Numbered from the stretch's first letter, positions 41,700 to 53,519 are shown. The stretch is 64,000 nucleotides of DNA from Trachythela sp. YZ-2020 (GCA_016169945.1 JADLSH010000279.1:186001-250000), one strand, 5' to 3'. Numbers and translations: made by a program. The notes: a model not told the origin generated them from the sequence alone.

Positions 41700-43060
41700 A
41701 AGTAGAGCAAAAAACATATAAAATTGACAACCTGATTACCAACATCAGGGCTAATTGTCCTGGGTTTGTGGAGTTAATGGCTCAAATGATCAGAGTCAGA
41801 TTCCAAGATGAAAATGGAGATTTCATCAATCTAGCAGGAGATGATAATCGAAACTTTGAAGAAATGTTGTCGCAGGGCAAATTTGTAGAGTAACAAGTCA
41901 ATATCTTGGCCAAAATCGCACTCATAAATGTAAAAAGTCAAATGGTGAAACTAGAACAGTGCAGAAACTCGAGGCAGCGTCCCAGGCAACTAGTGATAAA
42001 ACCATTATCACATGCGGAAAATGTCACCTCCGCTTAGGTCACACACAAAATAAATACACTTTAGAACCTTGTCACAATGTATTTTCATGAGGACAAGAGA
42101 AACGCCAACTGGCTCAAGCAAACAGGCGTAAACTCGATCAGGAGATATTAAAGCAAGAAAGAACTGTTAGAATGCAAAACAGGACTTAAAGGGCGTGAAT
42201 CAGCTGTCCAAACAGTAGAGAGATTGAAAACGAAGAAGATCGAAAAGCAGTCTTCTAGAAAATCGGAAAGACTACCTCAGCAAGTACGGCATCCTCAACT
42301 GGAATTTAGTTAGAAAAGACAATACCATGATAGAACATTATTGTAAAAAAAACACGAACAGTTGTATCCCTGGAAACGGTCAATCCGAGGAATTCAGCGT
42401 GAAGCTATACAAGATTTTGATGTCACTTATGGTAAAGAAGAGAAAACAGAAGAAAAACCACAAAGGAAATCCTTCTCCAAACGTGTAGAAGAACACGGTG
42501 TGTTTTTGCCGACTGATACATCGGATTCAGATTCAATTGACGATGTATCAAGTCATTCAAAAGGAAACCAGACTGGATTAGAGCAGCTCCAAAGGTCTTG
42601 GACACGGAAATAAGCCAGCTGGTAATGGCCATAAATGCAAGTATAATAACGTACAATCATCCACCGGCAACCACAGGTAATGATTCTAACTTTATACCAG
42701 CTACTCAGACGGAGTACAACGTACATCCGCAGAGACAGTATTATAATGTAACACCTCATTACAATTTATACAATATGTCTCCCCATTATAACTTCAATGT
42801 ACCTCCAAGTGCCATACATGCAAGACCATTTTCAAGTGCCGTCTATGTTTCCTAATGTTAACTATAATTACGGCAATGTCATTGGCAATGAGCAATATCA
42901 TCAATAACAGTATCCATGAGACTGCTGAGACTGGCACATACGTCACTAGTTGTACTGGCACAGCGACAAATCTGAATAATGACGAACAAGGACTAAACTA
43001 TTGCAATGAATCTGCCGCAATGGAATTATTGGATTTGAACATGCAAACTCAAAAATAAAC
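41700..43060 (+). pseudogene. Unrecognised decayed gene with a Cys-rich motif
   Basis: A chain of plus-strand frames looks like one broken protein. IITCGKCHLRLGHTQNKYTL and EPCH give a Cys/His-rich finger near 42003-42075. A Lys/Glu-rich coiled-coil-like stretch (RRKLDQEILKQERTV) follows. Then comes an acidic DTSDSDSIDD segment, then a Tyr/Asn/Pro-rich tail (YNVTPHYNLYNMSPHYNFNV) in 42598-42855. The finger resembles zinc knuckles of retroelement gag proteins, but I do not recognise the family. Many stops and frame changes. It precedes a Ty3/Gypsy fragment on the other strand, so a link to that element is possible but unproven. Confidence 0.4.
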
Positions 43061-43600
43061 GTTGAGGCTGTTAAATACTGTTAATGACTAATGTAACTGC
43101 AGACTACTAAATTTGTGCAAACATTTGAGGAACCAGGCATTTAGTTCAAACGCTCAGTTCTCTTGTTTTCCTTGTCAGATCTAAACGATTAGACAAAAAT
43201 ATAGGAATTAAATAGGTAGCTTATTTGAAACCTCAATTAGAGTTTTATACACATTTATTATACGAATGTTGTACGAATATAGAATACAGGTATATGTGTG
43301 AGACTGAGCTTTGATCAAGAAGATGTTTAGTTTATATACATACTCAGGCATGCAGGCATATTGTCAGGCATGCAGGTTCACACATTAATACTTTTGTACA
43401 ATCATAACAACCCCCTTTTTAGAAGTGAACAAAGTCTTGAATGAACACCAGTTCTTTAATTGAAATTATGGCTGTATAAAGTCTTTTAGATAGGCAGATG
43501 GCTTTACAATTCTGCCTGAACGAGTTTGACTAAATTGTTCACTACTATGTTGATTATTAGTGGAAGATGCGGATCTAACTGGAGGTGGAAATGGGTTAGA
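43061..43600. other. Spacer, no gene recognised
   Basis: Likely flank of the Ty3/Gypsy fragment. Two GCAGGCATATTGTCAGGCATGCAGG-like words lie near 43346-43378. Confidence 0.35.
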
Positions 43601-44735
43601 GTTAACTGGAGATGGAGGTTGGCTTGTGATATGTGGGGTAACTTCAAGAGGGATGGTTGGCAGCTCAATGTCATAATCGGGTAAGGTATTGGACCTGAAC
43701 TGTTCTGGGGGTACTCAGAAGATCTCTCCAGTTTCTTCGAACAACTGTATTCTTCTCAGTTTTAACTCTGTATGATCTTGGCTGTTCGGCTCTTTCTAGT
43801 ACTTTTCCTTCGATGGACCATGATTTATCTTTTCTAATTCTGACTGATTGTCCTTCTTTAATGGGTTGTAAATTATTTGTATGTTAGTCATGATATTCTT
43901 TTACCTTCGGGACGTTTGGTAGGGGAAGTGATATTTTCTCAGTTTTGATGGAAGGTAAGAGAGTACGAAGTTCTCGATTCATCAATTTAAATGCTGGAGA
44001 CGGGGAATTATCAGTTCCGGGAGTTGAACGTAGTTCACGTAATGCAAGGCAGGGGTCATCACCATCCTTAAGAGCTTTCTTCTTAATAGTGTTTTTCACA
44101 GTTTTTGGTATACCAAATCAGGAAAATATACTCTTGGTATGGTTTACAACCGTTGATGCTAAAGTATTTGGAAGAGCACTCACCTCGAAATACTTTGAAG
44201 TATAATCTACAACAACCAAGTAATTCTTGTTATTCAACTGAAATAGATCAGTTCCTACTTTCTCCCATGGGTTTGATGGAATTTCATGGGGAATCAGTTC
44301 TTCTGATGTCTGATAATTTCTGTTCTCCAGGCAGGCACCACAGTTCGAAACAACATCCACAATTTCATTTACCATTCCAGCCCAGTAAAATGTTGATCTA
44401 GCACGAGCTTGACACTTTTCTATGCCAAGGTGGCCATGATGATCTTTTGTTGCATTTCCTTTCGAAGGGTTGAGGGAACAATTATTCGGTCACACTTTAG
44501 TAACACACTTTGATATAAAGTTAGCTCATCTCGGAAACCAAAATATGGTCTAACAACACAGTCAACTTGACTCTTGTTGTCAGGCCAACCATTTAACACA
44601 TAATCCTTTAGCTTTTGTAGTATAGGATCCTTAGAGGTTTCAACAGCAAACTCTGATAGTTTTGACTTTGAAATTGAACCATGATCATTAACCATGCGAA
44701 TGAAACAATCCAATTCAGTTTCAGGTATTTCTGGA
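43600..44735 (-). pseudogene. Ty3/Gypsy integrase region
   Basis: On the minus strand from 44713: a region after RNase H (VNDHGSISKSKLSEFAVETS, LKDYVLNGWPDNKSQVDC), then the integrase zinc domain with HHGHLGIEKCQARARS and VVSNCGACLENRNYQ (HHCC). The core begins IPSNPWEKVGTDLFQLNNKN, where the Asp in GTDLF is the first catalytic Asp. A gap follows, and the C-terminal part resumes at 44099: LRELRSTPGTDNSPSPAFKL and then a DKSWSIEGKVLERAEQPRSY block. The central catalytic part between 44118 and 44099 is deleted. Decayed Ty3/Gypsy pol. Confidence 0.85.
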
Positions 44736-44759
44736 CTTTAGTCATCCAAAAATGCACAA

Positions 44760-45440
44760 CTTTTGCAGCGGATGCATTCATTAGATCATTTGGGAGATTT
44801 GTTAGTCGAAGAGGCATTCCGAAGCTGATATTGTCGGATAATGCCAAAACATTTAAGTCCACAAGCAAGAAATTGACAGGGGGTACTTGATTTGCCAAGA
44901 GTGCAAGAAATGTTGCACTCAAAAAGAGTGGATTGGAAATTCATAGTTGAGAAGGTCCCTTGGTGGGGTGGATTCTGGGAGAGAATGGTCAAGTCATCTA
45001 AGCGTTGCTTGAAGAAGATGTTGAAGAATGCAAGATTAAATTACGATTAACTCAATACGGTTCTTACAGAAGTGTAATCTGTTTTAAACTCAAGGCCTCT
45101 GACCTATGTTGAATCTGGCGAAACGGAAGAAGCGTTAACACCTTCACATTTATTAATGGGGAGACGTTCAATTGGAATGTCTAATTCGAGTGAGATAGAA
45201 ACGATAGACATCTCTGGGACGGAGTTGACAAGGAGAGCAAAGTATATAGTCAAGTTAACAGATAGTTTCTGGCGAAGGTGGCACAGGGAATATCTGCTCA
45301 GTCTTAGGGAACAACATTGTGGATCGCCGAACAAGCATCTATCAACGTTGGTTATGTAGTTAGTGTACATGATGAGAACAGATCTAGAGCACATTGGCGG
45401 TTAGCAAGAGTGCAAGAGCTGATACAAGTGAGTCCGCATA
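44760..45440 (+). pseudogene. BEL/Pao integrase fragment
   Basis: DAFIRSFGRFVSRRGIPKLI and LSDNAKTF carry the second catalytic Asp block of BEL/Pao integrases. Then, with frame changes, PWWGGFWERM, LNSRPLTY, EEALTPSHLLMGRRSIG, FWRRWHREYLLSLRE and RAHWRLARVQELI follow: the C-terminal half of the domain in the usual order. It lies tail-in against the minus-strand Ty3/Gypsy piece at about 44735-44760, so a rearrangement or nested insertion joined them. Confidence 0.83.
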
Positions 45441-45479
45441 TTCGACAAATCAAAGCCAACCTGCCTAGCTACGGACTGG

Positions 45480-46735
45480 TCCAAAACGGAATTGGATATT
45501 GGCTACTTCAGAAACACTGCCATTGCCCATCAATAGAGCCCTTCTGCTGCCGTACCGGCTGGCGAATAACACTAGTAGGAAGCCGCTTCACCCACGCAGC
45601 AGAATCACGCTATGCACCAGTCGAAGGTGAGGCCTTAGCAGTAGCCGACGCCCTGGATAAAACCAGACACTTTGTCCCAGGCTGCAGTGACCTGATTATC
45701 GCCGTGGACCATAAACCCCTACTAAGAATACTCGGGGACCGATCACTCGAAGATATACCCAATGCAAGACTGCGCAACCTCAAGGAAAAAACACCACGCT
45801 ATAAATTCTGGATGGTACACGTCCCAGGATTACGACACAAAGCCGCCGATGCCGTCTCCCGTCATCCCACCAGATCACCCAACCCAGACATACTAACACT
45901 CCCAGATGACGTTGCAGCAACATACGACTCGGAAATCCCATTTCCACTAAGCAAACTCAGGCACTCATTCCTCTCCGGTATCCGCTGCAAAGAGACATCA
46001 CCAATGCCACCCTACTCCACCATTGACACCGAACTGGCCTCTTCTGCCTCTTCAGCCCTAAGTGCCATCGCAATTACATGGGATAGGGTTAAACTCACAA
46101 CTACAAGCGATGAAACAATGACTAAACTAGTGTCCATCATCGAATCCTGATTCCCAGTGTTCCGACACGAACTACCACAGGCACTCCAAGAATACCACCA
46201 ATTCCGCGACCACCTATACACAGTGGACGGTGTCATCCATCGCATTCTCCAACTGCAGGGCAGAGGTCGCAGTTAAAACCGTCGAACGCCTCATAACAAA
46301 CAATACAAGTCCAAACGGCAGCCTCAACACAGATGCATTACAAATAGCCATCCTCCAATGCTGCAACACCCCTGACTCAGATACAAAACTGTAACCCGCA
46401 CAATGCGTCTTCGGTAGACCTATAAAATATTTCATACCCATTTTGCCCGGTCTGTATAAGCCCCACCCCACCTGGAGCGACACCCTTGCTGCACGTGAAG
46501 AAGCCTTACAAACTCGCCATATCAAGGCCGCAGAACGGTGGTCCGAACACACCAGAAAACTACCACCCCTAGTTGTCGGAAACCACGTAAGGATACAGAA
46601 TCAAACAGGGCCACATGCTACAAAATGGGATAAGACAGGACTTGTCATTGAGGTACTCCAATACGACCAATATAGAACTCGGTCTTTCATGCCCCCAAAC
46701 GAACACAAAAGACTTGGGGGGAGATAGAGCATTAC
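45480..46735 (+). pseudogene. Ty3/Gypsy RNase H and integrase-end fragment
   Basis: 45567-46150 encodes an RNase H of Ty3/Gypsy type: WRITLVGSRFTHAAESRYAP, VEGEALAVADALDKTRHFV, DHKPLLRILGDRSLEDIPN and VPGLRHKAADAVSRHP. It runs into a linker and stops at 46148. The next segment, 46440-46727, encodes LPGLYKPHPTWSDTLAAREE, KLPPLVVGNHVRIQNQTGP and KWDKTGLVIEVLQYDQYRTR, the region downstream of the integrase core. The integrase catalytic core itself is missing, so this is an internally deleted copy. Its base composition is more GC- and C-rich than its neighbours, suggesting a younger or different Ty3 family from that at 43.6-44.7 kb. Confidence 0.85.
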
Positions 46736-46739
46736 AGGT

Positions 46740-47640
46740 AATTAAAGAGTAATAGACATATAGGGACATGGGTCCAAGTTTGTGTTATGTTCGTTCATCA
46801 TTCCGTATTTGTAGATTGATGCTTATATTAATAAAACTATAAAACTATACAAAGGTCTATGCGAAATGGATGAACTCCTATCTATATAGAACGTCCAGAT
46901 TCAAAATGAAATTGTATAGGATATTCTATAAAATGTTTTATAGAATGTGAACTTATATGTGCCAAACCAATATTTAAGCAAGAGTTTTGGCCTAATTTTG
47001 ACACAACATAATACCATAGAATTTGGTGCCAAATTGTCCCAAGGCAGGGGTTTGAGAAACATGTAAACTTCAAACAGTATAAGAAAATTATGTGCTCTTG
47101 CAGCCTTATGTTCCATGTTAATGTGTAATTCTCCTCATGTTTTGGGTTAACCATTAAAATGCAATGTGCCCCTTACTGATTTACTAATGTAAATGTTAAT
47201 GAAATTTGAATGAAAGTTGGTTTTTAGTCTCTATGTGTCTACTTACTATGTAGCAAACATATTAAGTAGGCAGCGTGAATTGCAGCCTATTAAATGGGTT
47301 AAGGAAACTGGTAGTACCGATTTACAAATAAAATATTTTTTCTATTCGGCGAAAAGCTTGCGCCCATGTACGTCACATCTGTTTGAGTTTTTTCATAAAT
47401 TAGCCCTATAACAATGCGTTAATGTGAATTTCTAATGTAAAATGGTGGAATCGAAGAGCGGCTACATGCTTTTTGACGAGAATACATTTCAAGAGGCATT
47501 AAAGATTGCTTGTAATGTAAGAACTTTATTTCAAGAGGGTAAAACGCGTAACAGTTATAACTGAAAAATTTGCGGCCCTCTAATTACTATGAATAGATAC
47601 AATTTGGTATAAAATACTAAAATCTAAAATAATCACTAAA
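46740..47640. other. Spacer, no gene recognised
   Basis: AT-rich; short frames on both strands without support. A TTAACCATT repeat relative lies near 47145. Confidence 0.4.
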
Positions 47641-47644
47641 ACAT

Positions 47645-47960
47645 ACTATACTCTAAGAGACCTAACTCTCAGACAAGGTAAAACTAGAAATGTTATCATA
47701 TTTATCAAATATTAACTTTCTATACGAGTTTTTAAAACCATTTAAAGTTGGTAGTTTACAAATACTATTTGGGAGACTGTTCCATAAACGAGTTATTGAA
47801 ACTGAAAAAGAGTTACCACCGTCTGATTCATATTTGTATCTTGGGCAATAAAGATTAATATGTCCGTTTCTTGTGGTTCTGTTGTGGATATCACTATTTC
47901 TTGGGAGGATATGTAGTCTTTTACAAGTCAAACGACGTATCTCGATTGATTTGGGTCTGA
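47645..47960 (-). pseudogene. LINE RT C-terminal fragment
   Basis: The minus-strand frame gives TTRNGHINLYCPRYKYESDG, NSFSVSITRLWNSLPNSI and TLNGFKNSYRKLIF, the C-terminal end of a CR1/RTE-like RT. No upstream RT is present here, so it is 5'-truncated. Confidence 0.72.
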
Positions 47961-48020
47961 GTAGTTACGAATTAATTGAATACTATTGGCGTAGGACGGT
48001 CGTAGAATAGGTGTGGTATC

Positions 48021-48299
48021 TCAGGTCAAAGATGTCTCTAATTCACTCTTTAACAGCTCTCCAACACGAACTGATACTGCTGCGGCGGTTAGTTCCAAAC
48101 GTGGTATCGTGACTATCTTCATGGGAGCCAGACAAGCTTTGTCCATTAGGAATGAACAATCTATGTGATCATTGTCATCGCATAAACGAAGGTATGCTAC
48201 CGCTCCATAACCTGTTATGCTGGCATCGGAGAGAATATGAATTTGTTGAGAAACCACTGTTCCAAAATCTGTGGGTTTAACATATCGTGGTACTTGCAA
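48021..48299 (-). pseudogene. BEL/Pao RNase H-like domain
   Basis: KPTDFGTVVSQQIHILSDAS, ITGYGAVAYLRL and PMKIVTIPRLELTAAAVSVR are the standard BEL/Pao blocks: the DAS motif holds a catalytic Asp, and IPRLEL the Glu. The frame ends at about 48020, where homology stops. Confidence 0.82.
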
Positions 48300-48329
48300 T
48301 TTCTGAAGTGAAGGAAGCTCAGTTAGCCA

Positions 48330-49613
48330 TTTTCCCCATCGAATCTTGTATTCATCTGATATCTTGAAGTATCTTCTTTGCGGGGAGTATAAACGGGGCT
48401 GCGAAGCCGAGAGGATCGTAGACGGAGGAGACAGTTGACACTATTCCCCTTCTGGTAGGTGGTTTATTGCTAAGGATAATGCGAAATTCAAAAACATCTA
48501 ATTCAACACACCACTGGATGCCAAGAGCACGTTCTATAGGTTGTATGTCTCTCTAAATCCAATCCACCATTTGATACTCTTCTATTTCTCCATTCAAATT
48601 ACCTTCTGGCCACCAAATAAACCTTAAGTAGTTCCACTGTTCTTCTGGCAACCACACCACTGGATGCCAAGAGCACGTTCTATAGGTGGTATGTCTCGAT
48701 CTAAATCCAATGTTCTGGTTTCTTTTGAACGTCCTTCTACTGGGATTGTCTCGATAACCGCACAACTGTTGCTGACAAACTTAGTCAAATGGAATCCTCC
48801 CTTTGCACACACCGTCCTCATGTCTTGTGTTAATTTCATGGTGCCTTCTTCAGTTTTATCTGAACGCAAACAGTCGTCGACATAAAGGTTTCAACGACTG
48901 GATAATCTGACTTGTTGTCTGTGGCTGTTTTTCCTTAGAGCGTAGTTGCAACAACTCGGTGAAGAAACTGCTCCGAATAAATGGACCACCATTTGATACT
49001 CCTATTTCTCCATTCAAATTACCTTCTGGCCACCAAATAAACCTTAAGTAGTTCCACTGTTCTTCTGGTAACCACACTTGATAGAACATAGACGCTACGT
49101 CTGCCATAAAGGCTAGGGGTTCTTTCCTGAAATGGGTAAGGACACCGACAAGAGAATTTGTAAGATCAGGACCTTGTAGAAGTAATTTGTTCAATGATGT
49201 TCCAGAGTAATCAGCTCTGCAGTCAAAAACGATGCGTATCTTCTCAGGCTTTTTCGGGTGGTAGACACCATGATGTGGGATATACCATACTTTGCCAGAC
49301 GCTGGACGAGCCTCATTTTCTTTTTCTGCCACAATGCTTGCTTCAATACTTTACCTCTGTTGTTTGGCAACATCACCTCTGGATTTCTGAATGGAAGGGG
49401 TATCTCATAATGACCATTGGTTAGACGAATGCCATTATCCATCATTGTTAGAAATGTTTTGTCTTCTTGGGAAAGGCTTCGTTCATCAGGACCAACTTTA
49501 TGATTGTTGAAGTCCATTTCAAACAGGGTTGGTATATTGGCCTTTTTGAGGCCAAATAACTCGATTTTGGCCTTCTTTTTTCTTGTTTGGCCTCGAAAAA
49601 AATATTTGGCCAT
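48330..49613 (-). pseudogene. BEL/Pao reverse transcriptase
   Basis: Blocks on the minus strand: EDKTFLTMMDNGIRLTNGHY and EIPLPFRNPEVMLPNNRGK, then VWYIPHHGVYHPKKPEKIRI and VFDCRADYSGTSLNKLLLQG, then FRKEPLAFMADVASMFYQVW, all typical of BEL/Pao RT before the YxDD strand. The YxDD region falls in broken sequence near 48890 (LFAFR end). The LPEEQWNYLRFIWWPEGNLN block occurs twice (48986-49078 and 48565-48658) because of an internal duplication, and a second pair of duplicate segments (48511-48545 and 48657-48692) lies downstream. Confidence 0.82.
48565..49078. repeat. Duplicated segments inside BEL/Pao RT
   Basis: 48565-48658 and 48986-49078 are nearly identical (CCACCATTTGATACTCYT...TCTGGYAACCACAC). 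48511-48545 and 48657-48692 also share CACTGGATGCCAAGAGCACG. Together they show local segment shuffling. Confidence 0.88.
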
Positions 49614-50353
49614 TTGGCTCCTTTTGGCCTCTTTTTCACTTCAAAATTGTTTTAGAATTATATTGATCTTTAAAATCACAAATCACTTTAGCTGTATACT
49701 AATAAATGATGTGGAGGTGGTTGTGATGTGTAATTTTTCAAAATATCTGTATAAATATAATATTGTATTAATTTCCAGCCAAGCTCAGCTGATGAAATTA
49801 ATTGCCAAATCCAATCCAGCATCAGGCCACTCAGCCTCCCTCGCTGATAGTATAGTTAGTCATAGTACAGTTATTACGTACACTAATAAATAATATGATT
49901 AAATTATATGATATAACTGAACAATAATAATAAAACTAATTTTATCATTTGTTGATTTATAAAAGAAATCAGCTACGTTTAGCCGATAACGTTTATTATT
50001 ATTTATTATTTTAGCATTTAATTTTGCATTTTTTTCTTGATTTTCTTTGCCTGGTTTTGTTTTCTAACTTTTCTGGGGATATGCCGTGTCTGATGGTGTG
50101 GGCCTCCGTCTAACCTTGGCCCAAACTAACCCTGCAACCCCGTGACCTACCCAATGATCATTCAGTTATTCTGAAAACTGTAAACAACAACAGCTCCATT
50201 GAGAAGAAAAATTCACTAGCATTGAGTTGGAATTTAATTGCAATCTTAGCTTTTTTGGCTTTATAGAAAAAATTTTTTTTTGGATTTTTTTTTATTTTGG
50301 CCTCTTTTTGATAGCCATTTGGCTCCGAGCATGCGCAGGACCTACCAACCCTG
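49524..50353. mobile_element. hAT MITE, 830 bp, 8-bp TSD
   Basis: Ends CAGGGTTGGTA and TACCAACCCTG, flanked by the exact TSD ATTTCAAA at 49516-49523 and 50354-50361. Repeated TTTGGCCTC words lie near both ends (TTTTGAGGCCAAAT; TTTTGGCCTCTTTTTG), a typical subterminal pattern. The interior has no transposase. Removing it with one TSD rejoins the BEL/Pao frame across MFEMDFNNHK. Confidence 0.92.
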
Positions 50354-50361
50354 ATTTCAAA

Positions 50362-50992
50362 CATGCTTCAGATAGCCTCGGGTAAAATAACTTCTTTAAC
50401 TGTATCATTGGCCTCACAAACAGTAATTTGGTGACACGTGATATCTGATTGCGATGTGTTGGTTATAGACAAGGGACCATTCAAAGTCCAACCATGACAA
50501 TTCCGCATCGCAAAGGGACCTTCACCACTACTGGGTATGACTTGGACAATTACTTCCAATTAACAAACCAATCTCAAGATCTGGTTGAAACTGTGGAATC
50601 AGCTTTGCAATTTCGTGAAGATGCTGCCACCGTTGAACCATTCTTGGTGTAGGGATTTGTTTCTCTGTCACCGGTATATCGGTTCTTGTATACAGTCTTG
50701 GTATTTCGACTGGATTGGAGTCTCTCATGTCAGTTACCACCAAATCTTCTACAATATTACTGTCCACTATATTACGACCGAGCATCGTTCCGAGCTGCAA
50801 CTTCGTATGTTGACCTTATACACCGAGCTGCTCTTGAAGATTTTCTGTCAGAAAACAACCTCCACTTCCGCTGTCATAAAAGGCGTAAATTGTTACTGTT
50901 TCTGTGCTGCCCTTCTGCTTGACTTTCAGTGGTATGATGGTCCAGGTTGTGACAAGAATTACATAATGACAGACGATTTTGGGTTTTGCTGA
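50362..50992 (-). pseudogene. BEL/Pao protease region
   Basis: IPQFQPDLEIGLLIGSNCPS, then in a new frame GEGPFAMRNCHGWTLNGPLS, match the end of the BEL/Pao aspartic-protease domain and its link to RT (LLIG and GWTLNGP blocks). The catalytic D(S/T)G was not found, lying in frameshifted sequence near 50900-51000. Confidence 0.68.
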
Positions 50993-51006
50993 CCCGGCCC
51001 TGTGTA

Positions 51007-52767
51007 CTAATGCAGGGTTCGTTGCGATAATAAAGTTCTTGTTCTTTGACTGAACACCATCTCTTTTTCAAATTTCTTAGGGCTTTCTTTGCTTTTATGG
51101 AGGGCTTCTTTCCCAAACACAGGATCATTTGTAGCATCAGGAGCTGATTGGACAAAATCAGCCAAACTCTCAAAGTTTGCTATCTTTGCGTTGCCTCTTC
51201 TGATCTTGGCTACGGGATCTCTCCAGTTTGCTTGTAGGTGGAATTGTAATTTTGAGACCACTGCTTGCATGTTCAGTGCGTGATCAAGTACACACAAGTG
51301 AGAAATGCTATTCATAGCAGTCTTACATTTGATAAAAATTCGTCCGATTTGATACAGGACGAAAGTTCTGTATGCTAGAGGATCACCTTTGAATATGTTT
51401 AAGGATGGTTGTGGTAAAGTCATTGAAGCGGTAAGCTGATGGTTGGGTTGATATCAATGTTTCGGTTTGTCTTCATTGCAGTAACATACTTTCAAGCACA
51501 CTTTCTGTTACGTTCACTGCATTTGGAGTTGGTTCTTCAATAGGGTTTTCGTTGCTGTTCTCATTCCATTGTTAACATTGGATGCTGCAGTGGGATTCAC
51601 AAACGTAGGGTATTCAACCTCAGATTCTTGCGGTATTGGGTCGCTAGGCTGGTTTCTACGTTGTTGAGGTAGTGTTTGACCACACAGCACACTTTGTTTA
51701 TCTGCTGCATTATACGATTTATAATCTAGTTGACTTGCTGTCTGTACTTTAGGAGGAAAACTTTGAAAGGGTATCTTTGAAATTGGAAGCTGTTGATAGG
51801 ATGATGCGGTAGACAAGGACTTGGGACGTCTTGACTTACAATCTGACAATTCATCTTCGCTCATTTCAGCCAGAGCTTTCTCCCTTGCTTCTGTCTTGAC
51901 TATCTCTGTTTCCAACTTTAGGTCTTCTTCCGTATTCTTAAGAGCTTGTTTGTTCTTTAACATGGATCTCTCGGCTATTAATTCGGCCAATTTGACCTTT
52001 TCTTGCTTCCTAGCAGAAAGCTTCTACGATCTTTAACTAATTTTAGATGCACGAGTATGATGAGATGATCGAGTGCGATCAGAGACTTTGCTGCTTAGCG
52101 ATTCCAGGAGATCAGATAGGTATACAGGGTATACAGGGTGTCTCAAAAAAACCGCTACCCTTAGAAATTAGAGGCTTTAGAAAAAGCCTCGATTTTGTAC
52201 ACTTGGGAATTTAAAATTGCTTATTTGCTTCTAATTGCATGCAAATATGCCAGACAAAGCGAAATTTCTAAAGCCTCTAATTTCTAAGGGTGGTGGTTTT
52301 TTTGAGACACCCTGTATTACAATTTCCTTTTTTTTTCACTTTGTTATGCTCGATTACTGCTTGTTTTGCTTCGCCTACGATTAGTTCTTTTAGATGGGAT
52401 TCACACACTTTTCTGTATTCTGCAAAGCGTTCTTCCAAATCAGACAACTCAAGTTTTACCAGGTGCAAATTATCACCGTCAATCATTAGGGCAGACAATG
52501 CATTCCTTTGTTGTGTCACGGCACATAGAGTTGTTATTCGTCGCTGTCTGAGACAATCAATCTTGTCTGATTTAGCTTTTTCAGTCGCAATCCGACGGCG
52601 AGATCTCAATGTTTTGGACTGTTTATCCTTTTGACTCCCATCGTCCCCAACCGAGCTTGCTTCTCTTGCAATTGACGGACAATTACTCTGCTCTTGAACG
52701 AAATAGCGTTTATTTCGTCGGCAGATATTCGAGGCTGTGTGTCTTTGTCGTCTCCTGAAGAACTCAT
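51007..52767 (-). pseudogene. BEL/Pao gag
   Basis: The likely start is the ATG at 52767 (MSSSGDDKDTQPRISADEIN). Coiled-coil-like LRQRRITTLCAVTQQRNALS and LEERFAEYRKVCESHLKELI follow in 52609-52320. After the MITE, 51990-51514 is Lys/Glu-rich then Ser/Pro-rich. 51423-51007 (LPQPSLNIFKGDPLAYRTFV, ANWRDPVAKIRRGNAKIANF) is the BEL/Pao gag core. Frame changes near 52600 and 51500. Confidence 0.75.
52134..52314. mobile_element. Palindromic MITE with TA duplication (Tc1/mariner-type)
   Basis: Ends CAGGGTGTCTCAAAAAAACC and GGTTTTTTTGAGACACCCTG are flanked by TA at 52132-52133 and 52315-52316. The inner arms (TAGAAATTAGAGGCTTTAGA) also pair. It sits inside BEL/Pao gag. A CAGGGTGTATAAAAAACAAAC sequence near 32214 is a relative. 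Confidence 0.88.
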
Positions 52768-53510
52768 ACTGTGTACTTAAACGTTAGTTTATCTGCTAAG
52801 CCACAACTTCATGAGTGGTTACGAACATTTCTTCATAGAGCGTTTCGAGATTTTTTGTTACGATGTGAATGCATGCTAAGTTCTATTGCTAACAGAAAAA
52901 CACGGTAAAATCAATATAGTCAGTATATTAGTAACAGTAACTGTGCAATGCTTTGTCAATGCAATGACTCACATCAACATGTGGCTGCAAAACTTACAAA
53001 GGTGTGTGGTAGGTCTGACATAACACCCAAAAAACTGCTGGAGATCTCCTACGGCTGAGAGGACTTACTTTCCACTATGGGACAGAGTAACCTAACAAAG
53101 TAGGGCACAATGTGGCTTAAAAAGGTTAAGTATGAAGTACCTTGTTGCTGCAGTTGAAAACCTATAGGCTTCAGGGTAACAGATGCTTTTTGTTGTCTCG
53201 GGTTAGCAGAAGAACGCTCGCAAATCGATATATTAAGTATTTTTATTCGATCTAAAACATAAATTAAAACAAATACATTATTATTATAAAGAATATAGAA
53301 TTAATACAATAAATCCCGTTTCAATACGAATCTTTCCTTACTTCTGTGGCGAGTTTCCCTTTAAAATCCCAGGTTAGCAGTACATAACAGGTTAGCAGTT
53401 CTTCCTACAGGTTAGCAGTATCTTTACAAGTAAATTTATCGGTAAAACTTTGAAATATAACGTCAAACAATATAAAGCTGTCCGTTTTCAGTTCACTGGT
53501 TCGCACATAT
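52768..53510. other. Upstream flank of BEL/Pao, no gene recognised
   Basis: It may contain the 5' LTR, but without a second copy I cannot define it. A tandem CAGGTTAGCAGT motif occurs three times near 53370-53412. Confidence 0.35.
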
Positions 53511-53519
53511 TTTTAACAT

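Larger units (their letters stand above)
48020..52767 (-). mobile_element. BEL/Pao LTR retrotransposon, degraded
   Basis: Minus-strand order is gag (52767-51007), protease (about 50800-50380), RT (about 49600-48330) and RNase H-like (48300-48020). The integrase and 3' LTR are missing on this strand, and the 5' LTR could not be recognised above 52767. It is interrupted by a hAT MITE (49524-50353) and a TA-flanked MITE (52134-52314) and has internal duplications in RT. Confidence 0.85.
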
